64,000 nt of DNA from Panopea generosa. Its lineage: Eukaryota > Mollusca > Bivalvia > Adapedonta > Hiatellidae. Where the stretch lies: positions 53,039,250-53,103,249 of the forward strand of contig CM055895.1 of the NCBI GenBank assembly GCA_029582155.1, given 5' to 3'. The position numbers and the translations under genes were made by a program. The notes beneath the pieces were generated by a model. It was not told where the DNA came from, did not search any database, and saw nothing but the letters and a program-made list of their open reading frames with translations. This document shows positions 57,168 through 64,000 of this stretch, one piece after another (the stretch's first letter is position 1; each line of letters begins with the position of its first letter).

Positions 57168-57770
57168 TTACACTTATGAACCCTCTCAGTCATTTGACAT
57201 TGAAATCTAACAAGTTGTGTGGTATTTGTGGCGTTTCTTCCTTCGGGACGTCGACTGACATGTCATAATTTTCCAACTTGCCTTATATGCATAATTATTG
57301 ATATTTATCTGCCTTTACAAATTCAGTGGTATTCCGGTACATGAGACTTAAAAACAAGCCACACTGGAATTACATGTGGGAGAAGTTCTGGCCGGAGAGG
57401 CAAAACTTCCTTCGTTGGCACTCGTTTACGATTCATTGATCTTGTTTTTTCGGATGAAACTGTTTAAAAGCAAAGCATTTAGGATTTTTTTTTCATGTTA
57501 TTTTGTATTTTGTGGAAACATATGGTGGATATCTTTTTTTCTATGAGTAAGTGACCAATGAGGATGGTTCAGTATCATGACTGGTATATTTTGTTGAATT
57601 CGGAATTGTTAAATAGTGAATATTTTTCGTGAAGTTGAACTTTACTCCCTCCCTCATGTTGACTGATGGATGATGGGAAAATTCTGTAGTGTATGTTTCT
57701 TGTGTATGCGTATTAAGGATTAAGTATGTGAAAATGCACATTTTTTAATGTTTTTGTGTTTATTTTTCAG
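57168..57770. other. Unassigned DNA
   Basis: No gene recognised; a CG-containing patch (TTCGGGACGTCGACTGACAT) lies at 57242-57261. Confidence 0.35.
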
Positions 57771-57872
57771 GTCTTAAACAGCACATCATTGGATCATAAT
57801 TGAAGGATTTTACACTGAGCAATAAAATATTGATGGAAAGCTAGTTACATGGAATAAATCCATGTCCCTCAG
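57771..57872 (+). other. Candidate 5'-UTR/first-coding exon
   Basis: TTTTTGTGTTTATTTTTCAG ends at 57770 and a consensus donor CTCAG|GTAAGAG begins at 57873, enclosing 102 bases. All three frames contain stops in the first part. However, an ATG at 57862 (ATG TCC CTC AG) stays open to the donor, and the upstream ATGs are followed by early stops. This is what a 5'-UTR exon carrying the start codon would look like; it could equally be a non-coding-RNA exon or a chance pairing of splice motifs. The next exon is not visible in the window. Confidence 0.35.
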
Positions 57873-58019
57873 GTAAGAGACAATCTTTTAAGAGTCTTGT
57901 CTTTTTTAACCCTGAACTTGTTGAATAAGAAACAACACATTACAGGTTGTATATGGCATCGTTTAACATTCAAAGGGAGAATAAAGTAATGGTAAATTTT
58001 TCTCAATTGTTATGCAGCT

Positions 58020-58172
58020 GGGCTGCAACCCAGACCTCAGTTTCATCAGACTGGGCTGACCTGGACCTCAGTTTTGTCAGACAGGGCTGATTTCTGGACC
58101 TCAGTTTCATCAGACTTCACTGATTCTTGGACCTCAGTATCATTACACTGGGCTGAATCCTTAGACCTCAGT
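58020..58172. repeat. Minisatellite, about 32-bp unit, 5 copies
   Basis: Units contain GGACCTCAGTTTCATCAGAC and TGGGCTGA, with changes such as TTTTGTCAGA and TATCATTACA. The frames at 58046-58475 overlap this array. Confidence 0.85.
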
Positions 58173-59074
58173 GCTGGGAGGTCGATGATCTTTAGCCAGG
58201 CCATTAAACAACTCAACCAAGGACCTTTTGTTGTTGAATTTCTAAAATATACTTTTCTTATATTGTTTCTCAGCATTTTCAAAATGAGAATTGTTAGACT
58301 GAGATCAAAAAACAATGTAGACCATTCTCAGACTGCTTGTTGGTCACCCACTGATCTAGATGTACATTGTTTGTACATGGTATCTGAAGTAAACAGGGTC
58401 TCCACGGCCGTGTGGTCTAAACCTGGCTTAAGATCACTTGCTCTCACTGTGGCAGTTGTTGATCTGAACAGGTAGTCTGTTCAGTGCAAAAAACTTTATG
58501 CAAAAAAAATTTGCCTGTTACGTAAGGAAAGACGATGGACCTACTAATTTATTTTAAGGTATTTCGTAAAAATAAAATGGTTGCCATTTCATAAACTAAA
58601 ATATGTCAGATTAAATGTTTATTTCCCGCCCTCCTCCATGGCTCCATTGAAGTGTAGAGAGCTAAAAGTGAATATAACTGTGACCAGGTATATCCCTCTA
58701 CCCTACATGAACCGCCTCCCTCCTCCCACCCACAACAACACAAACTAGGATTTGGAGACCGGATCTTTTATACTCTCACCTTAATGTATGTTAATTTTTA
58801 ACTAAATAATGTTAGTTATATAGTTTGAAACTGAACCCTACAGAAATATGTTGGGGGTCAGACAGATTGACTAGGCATTTCTGACCCCACATATTTCCAT
58901 AGAGTGTCGGTAATGAACGAAGTAAACCATACCATTTCCTCAAAACTGTTTTGAAATGTAAGCATTTGTTAATGGTCTCAATAATTATATGTTGTTGATT
59001 TCCATTGATTTGTTGTTGCCTCTGTTCTGGGTAAATGTTCCTCAACTATAGTTATGGGATATAAGCGAACATGT
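58173..59074. other. Unassigned DNA
   Basis: No gene or named repeat seen. Confidence 0.4.
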
Positions 59075-59935
59075 TTTTTAGCCTGTTTGGGCAATTGAAT
59101 AATTGTAAGCCTTTGGGGCAATTAAATAATTGTTAGTCTGTTTGGGCAATTGAATAATTGTAAGCCTGTTTGGGCAATTGAATAGTTGTAAGCCTGTTTG
59201 AGCAGTTGAATAATTGTAAGCCTGTTTGGGCAATTGAATAATTGTAAGCCTGTTTTGGCAATTGAATAATTGTAAGCCAGTTTGAGCAATTGAATAATTG
59301 TAAGCCTGTTTGGGCAATTGAATAATTGTAAGCCCGTTGGAGAAATTGAATAATCGTTAGCCTGTTTGGGCAAGTGAATAATTGTTAGTCTGTCAGTACA
59401 AGTGATTTTTTTCGTTGTTGGGGTAATTGAATAATAAATGTATGCATGTTGGGACAAGTGAAAAATTGTTAGCCTGTTGGGACAAGTAAATGATTGTTAG
59501 TCTGTTGGGACAAGTGAATATTTGTAAGTCTGTTGGGACAAGTGAATATTTGTTGGTGCAACTGAATAATACATATAGGCATGTTGGGACAAGTGAAAAA
59601 TTGTTAGCCTGTTAGGACAAGTGAATAAGTTGTTGGGGCAAGTGGATATTTGTTAGCTTGTTGGGACAAGTGAAAAATTGTAAGCCTGTTAGGACAAGTG
59701 AATATTTGTTAGCCTGTTGGGGCAAGTGGATATTTGTTAGCATGTTGGGACAAGTGAAAAATTGTAAGCATGTTGGGACAAGTGAAAAATTGTAAGCCTT
59801 TTAGGACAAGTGAATATCTGTTAGCTTGTTGGGCCAAGTGGATATTTGTTAGCATGTTGGGACAAGTTAATAATTGTTAGCATGTAGGGACAAGTGAATA
59901 ATTATGATTGTATGCCAGTTGAGGCAGTGAAGTTA
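59075..59935. repeat. Minisatellite, 28-bp unit, two successive subtypes, about 29 copies
   Basis: To about 59390 units read CCTGTTTGGGCAATTGAATA + ATTGTAAG. After a transition they read CTGTTGGGACAAGTGAATAT + TTGTTAG to the end. A few longer units with AATAATAAATGTATGCATG (59430, 59560) repeat within the second subtype. Confidence 0.93.
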
Positions 59936-60040
59936 TATTTTTTGGTGGGGCTAGCCCACTTAGATATAGCTAGGGATATGTGCTTGCATTAATTAAAACT
60001 TGGTTGATTTTATATTGACCCAGAACTTGTATGCCTTCTT

Positions 60041-60640
60041 TAAAGGTATTGTTTTACGAAAAATCACTAAAAATATCTTAAATGATGTATGAATATATTA
60101 TTAAAGTCAATACAAAGCATTTAACTGCATTAGGCCGTAATAAATTAATTATGAGATTTTTATCCAAATTTGTTTCAAAATGTGGGGTGCACAGGGAGGC
60201 AATTTTATTTTTTTTTACTTTTCAGATATTAAAAGGGAAGTGTCAAGTGTTGTATTAGGCATGAAATAAAGATCAAAAGGTCAATTAATTTATTATGGCT
60301 TTATAATTTATAAAGTAAATTTGAATGACTTAGAACTTCAAATCCGTTGAAATGTGACGAAAAAAATTGATATTCTAAACTGACTATGAAATTGAAACAA
60401 AATTCCTAGTCTAAAAATTGATATCACACACATACTGCTTGACAACCATCTCCTTGTGGTTTGGACCATTTTCTAAGCTGAACCAAAATCAACAATATAT
60501 AACCAAATATGAAGGATCAAATGGAAGTCTCAATGAAATCATTTGGGTTACTTTATCCTCTGAAAGTACATTGTAATGTTAAGCAGGAAATCTACCTGGT
60601 CACCTAGATCAAGTAAGGAAATCCCTTTTCAGGCATAGTA
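60041..60640. mobile_element. TTAA-type MITE, family M, interrupted by MITE N4 (copy M5)
   Basis: TTAA then AGGTATTGTTTTACG marks a decayed left end. The interior left of the nested element (CACTAAAAATATCTTAAATG) and right of it (AACTTCAAATCCGTTGAAAT, GAAATTGAAACAAAATTCCT, ACATACTGCTTGACAACC) follows the M1/M2 order. The right end (GGAAATCCCTTTTCAGGCAT) is degraded and its limit is approximate. Confidence 0.6.
60130..60303. mobile_element. PIF/Harbinger-like MITE, family N (copy N4, inside MITE M5)
   Basis: TTA at 60130-60132 and 60301-60303 flank GGCCGTAATAAATTAATTAT ... CAATTAATTTATTATGGCT. Length 168 bp; the interior is more diverged than in N2 and N3. Confidence 0.8.
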
Positions 60641-61202
60641 CCACCATTGCAAAAAGGAAGTGCTTCCGTGGGGTAGTCGCATATTGCGGTTATAAATAAT
60701 CCTCGTTTCTTCTGTTTTAAAAATGCATTTTCCTTATTTTAATGCTCATTTTTTTTATTTGAATGGCATAACTGATGTATTTTGAACATTTTGATAGCAT
60801 TGTCATGTTTGAATTGTGAATTTAGAAAAAAAAAATGATTCTTGGAAATTGGGGTATGAATACATGATTTCAGAAGTCTACTTTCACTTTGTCACCAGTG
60901 TACACACTGAGCAGAAAAAAAATCTCTTATATGACACATGACCCCTACTTTTCTCATCATATTTTGATAGTGCAGAGGTTGACAAACAGTAAAATGTAAG
61001 TTTCACTCCTTTAATCTGGGTCTCTCTATGAATGACAAGCCTTCAAACTTTTATTATTTACTATAGAATAAAGAACAAAAATCAATGGTGGGTTTACACC
61101 TTCACTATATTATTTTGTCATATTTCAATAAATATTGTTGTGGCAATAAGGACTGTGGGAAGGCATGTCAGTATATTTGAAAAAAAAAAAATGTTTTTAA
61201 GT
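60641..61202. other. Unassigned DNA
   Basis: No gene or named repeat seen; A-rich runs near 60823 and 61181. Confidence 0.4.
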
Positions 61203-61288
61203 ATGTTGGTATGACCTGGCCGGGATCGAATCCACTATCTTCCACATGTGAGGCGAATGCTCTACTCCTCAACCAGCGCTGGGGTTTA
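61203..61288 (-). mobile_element. SINE family A, head only
   Basis: Minus strand: GCGCTGGTTGAGGAGTAGAG, CATTCGCCTCACATGTGGAA, GATAGTGGATTCGATCCCGG (B box), CCAGGTCATACC. The body is missing. Confidence 0.7.
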
Positions 61289-62499
61289 TATAAAGATAGA
61301 AAATCCCTGTCAAACAAGTCAAGGACATCATTCATACTTTTTAATGATTCTTTATAATGACTCTTATCTAAATGACTATAAAGCCTATGCCTTGTCTGTA
61401 ATGTTATATACACACATCATAATAATGAATGGACGCAAATCATTCAGTTAATATTATAACTTTCAAAAGATGAGTAATGCCTTCCATAGTTTACTTAATA
61501 TTGTGAGATAACCTAAAGTTTCAAGCCTTGTTTGTAAACATTGTAAGTCACTGATCAAAGCGAAACTTGGTATGCGAAAAATGTGGTTATCTGCCATAAA
61601 CATGTGGTGACCTGAGTTGTATGAGCCGAGTTATCACCATATTTGACGGTGACCTTAATTAAACTTGCTACATATAGGGCATCACGTGAGGGAAGGGATA
61701 TTTAATGGGTCAGATAATTGTGACTGTGTATGGTACAAGGTCATGGGAAACCGAGTTTATCCGGTTGTGGTTTTGTGAATTACACACTGTTTGTTATCAA
61801 ACCCTTCAAAACATTGAAGTGAAATAGGATTGGATTGAAAATTTGGATGGATTTCAATTTTAATTAAAGGCAATGAAAGTTGTCTAGTTTTTAAAGCAGG
61901 TATGTGTGTGAATATGTAGGAACACTTCAGCATTTATTCTTGTTAATACATGTGTGAAGTTTAGTGACAATGACATGTATGAGTGCTGGAAGACAAAATC
62001 ATAAAAAAAGTAATACTGTAGTTTTTTCAGTGGAAGGCATTGTAACACTGAATTGTTTCGCATTTTTCATGAAGTATCCGTTGTATACAGAGTTGTTGTC
62101 ATGGCAGATTGATGCAAATGGAGATTGATTAAGTATTCATATGACCTATGTGATGTAAAGAAATATGATCTACATTCATAAAAATTCTCATTTGACACGG
62201 TTTAAGTAATCACGTATAAATAGAAATACTGCCTGTATGTAAATATGTTTAAATATTTAATATGTAACTGGCAACCAAGTTTTATTTAAATTTGCTTTGT
62301 CATTATTTGAAATGTGTAGAAATTGGATACGGCTGATAGTGCTATTCAGTTACTGACGTGTAATTTGTGTTCTGTGAAATAATGACGACGCCAGAAGTAA
62401 AGTGATTACCCTTCTCTTCTCCATATCTACAGTGCGGCATTATTGGTGCTGTATTACTGTTACCTACAGTGCTGTTTTGGTTAGTTGCACAATGCTGCA
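61289..62499. other. Repeat-poor block
   Basis: No gene or named repeat seen. Confidence 0.4.
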
Positions 62500-63570
62500 G
62501 TCATGTGCCTTCCTGTTATCTAGGATGCTGTTTAGGGAAGCTGCTTTCATGCCTTCCATTTTGTTTTCCTGTTTTCCACAGTGTTGCATTATGGGAGCCG
62601 CTTTCACACACCTGCCTTCCATCTTGTTTATCATCTGTTGAACAATGATGGCACAAAAATGAAGCCAACAATTCAAACCAACCAGTCTTGTTTTTTGTAG
62701 AGCTGATGTAAAGTAACTGTTTCTATGATGCTGTTTGGTGAAGCTGCTTTCATATCTTCCATCTTGTTTTCTACAGTGTTGTATTATGGGAGCTACTTTC
62801 ACATGATTCCCATCATCTTGTCTATGATGCTGTTTGGTGAAGCTGCTTTCATATCTTCCATCTTGTTTTCTACAGTGTTGCATTATCGGAGATACTTTCA
62901 CATGATTCCCATCATGTTGTCTATGATGCTGTTTGGTGAAGCTGCTTTCATATCTTCCATCTTATTTTCTACAGTGTTGTATTATGGGAGCTACTTTCAC
63001 ATGATTCCCATCATGTTGTCTATGATGCTGTTTGATGAAGCTGCTTTCATTTTTTCCATTTTGTTTTCGACAGTGTTGCATTATCGGAGATACTTTCACA
63101 TGATTCCCATCATGTTGTCTATGATGCTGTTTGGTGAAGCTGCTTTCATATCTTCCATCTTATTTTCTACAGTGTTGTATTATGGGAGCTACTTTCACAT
63201 GATTCCCATCATGTTGTCTATGATGCTGTTTGATGAAGCTGCTTTCATTTTTTCCATCTTGTTTTCTACAGTGTTGCATTATCGGAGATACTTTCACATG
63301 ATTCCCATTCTGTTGTCTATTATGCTGTTTGGTGAAGCTGCTTTCAGACCTTCCATCTTGTTTTCTACAGTGTTGTATTATGGGAGCTACTTTCACATGA
63401 TTCCTATCCTGTTGTCTGTGATGCTGTTTGATGAAGCTGCTTTCATTTTTTCCATCTTGTTTTCGACAGTGTTGCATTATGGGAGATACTTTCACATGAT
63501 TCCCATCCTGTTGTTTATTATGCTGTTTGGTGAAGCTGCTTTCAGACCTTCCATCCTGCTTTCCCCAGTG
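62500..63570. repeat. Minisatellite, 99-bp unit, about 10 copies, in a 198-bp dimer
   Basis: Units contain ATGATGCTGTTTGGTGAAGC, TTCCATCTTGTTTTCTACAG and TACTTTCACATGATTCCCAT. Two types alternate: one with GTATTATGGGAGCTAC, the other with GCATTATCGGAGATAC. At 99 bp (33 codons) the plus strand stays open from 62725 to 63732, and the minus strand also has a frame. The left copies (62500-62640) are diverged. Confidence 0.95.
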
Positions 63571-63624
63571 CTGCTGTTATACCCCTGGTTCATTTACCTG
63601 TGGTGTTGTTTGGGGAAGCTGTTT

Positions 63625-63865
63625 TCTGTTGCCTGTGCTCAATATGACTTTGTTGCCTATACACAATATGACTTTGTTGCCTATGCACAATATGGCTTTG
63701 TTGCCTATGCACAATATGACTTTGTTGCCTAAGCACAATATGACTTTGTTGCCTATGCACAATATGGCTTTGTTGCCTATGCACAATATGACTTTGTTGC
63801 CTAAGCACAATATGACTTTGTTGCCTATGCACACTATGGGTTTATTGCCTAAGCACAATATGTTG
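63625..63865. repeat. Minisatellite, 24-bp unit, about 10 copies
   Basis: The unit is GCCTATGCACAATATGACTT + TGTT, with GCCTAAGC and ATGGC variants. A three-unit block ending in the TAAGC variant recurs, giving a 72- to 96-bp superstructure. Two minus frames and one plus frame are open by virtue of the 8-codon unit. Confidence 0.94.
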
Positions 63866-63904
63866 TGGTTTCACTTTTTATTGAAGTTATTGACCAATCA
63901 GTGT

Positions 63905-64000
63905 ACTCGTTGAACGATCCATGGCAGGCTCATTTTTTAACTGTCCATGGCAGGCTCATTGTTGAATGGTCCATTGCAGGTTCATTGTTGAACAGTTCAT
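63905..64000. repeat. Minisatellite, about 31-bp unit, 3 copies, running off the window
   Basis: CCATGGCAGGCTCATT, CCATGGCAGGCTCATTGTTG and CCATTGCAGGTTCATTGTTG recur at about 31-bp spacing to the last base, so the array probably continues beyond the window. Confidence 0.8.

Noticed and set aside
62725..63732. 335-residue hydrophobic repeat frame as a membrane protein
   Set aside because: Read-through of the 99-bp array, with a minus-strand frame also open; the frame continues into an unrelated 24-bp array, which a real gene would be unlikely to do.

Overview
The window looks like animal nuclear DNA, intergenic or deep-intronic, most likely from a mollusc and perhaps a bivalve. The assignment is an inference. 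It rests on AT-rich composition, several tRNA-derived SINE families, TCAAGGTCA-bearing tandem repeats, and SINE tails ending in ATTGTTGAAAGYGACGYTAAA-like motifs. I see no bacterial operons, no rRNA, no functional tRNA and no confident protein-coding gene. All long open frames (for example 6395-7384, 17869-19023, 20806-22488, 62725-63732) are read-through of minisatellites whose unit length is a multiple of three. Several are open on both strands, so I do not call them genes.

The dominant feature is tandem repetition. About thirty separate arrays, with units of about 23 to 165 bp, cover by my tally of the listed boundaries roughly 24-25 kb, close to 40% of the window. The largest are 51 bp (6431-7370), 22/27 bp (9229-10545), 102-103 bp (11775-14770), 36 bp (17755-18950), 30 bp (20787-22440), 25 to 29 bp (23350-25665), 35 bp (33555-34675), 40 bp (42080-44290), another 40 bp (44690-46800), 75 bp (48110-49515), 28 bp (59075-59935) and 99 bp (62500-63570). 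Several have higher-order structure (96, 148, 198 and 570 bp) or changes in unit length.

Between the arrays lie transposable elements. SINE family A (about 290-340 bp) has about ten full or partial copies. Family B has four, family C about six, and two other tRNA-headed elements occur once each. Four or five non-autonomous DNA-transposon (MITE) families have visible terminal inverted repeats and target-site duplications: a TTAA-flanked CCCTTTACT element containing a 67-bp near-perfect palindrome, a TTAA-flanked AGGGAGTATATC family, a TTA/TAA-flanked PIF/Harbinger-like family, a TA-flanked mariner-like element, and an unassigned palindromic element. Nesting is frequent (MITE in SINE, MITE in MITE, MITE in minisatellite, SINE in SINE). 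Two minisatellites carry units that match SINE sequence.

Repeat-poor blocks (1660-3435, 4760-6425, 25665-26875, 34676-36225, 46800-48085, 54860-58015, 61290-62500) contain nothing I can name. Four short plus-strand stretches bounded by plausible splice sites (5828-5962, 26661-26855, 57011-57167, 57771-57872) are listed as low-confidence candidate exons. The 57771-57872 stretch has the best splice signals and an ATG eleven bases before the donor. If any is real, the window may be part of large introns of a plus-strand gene.
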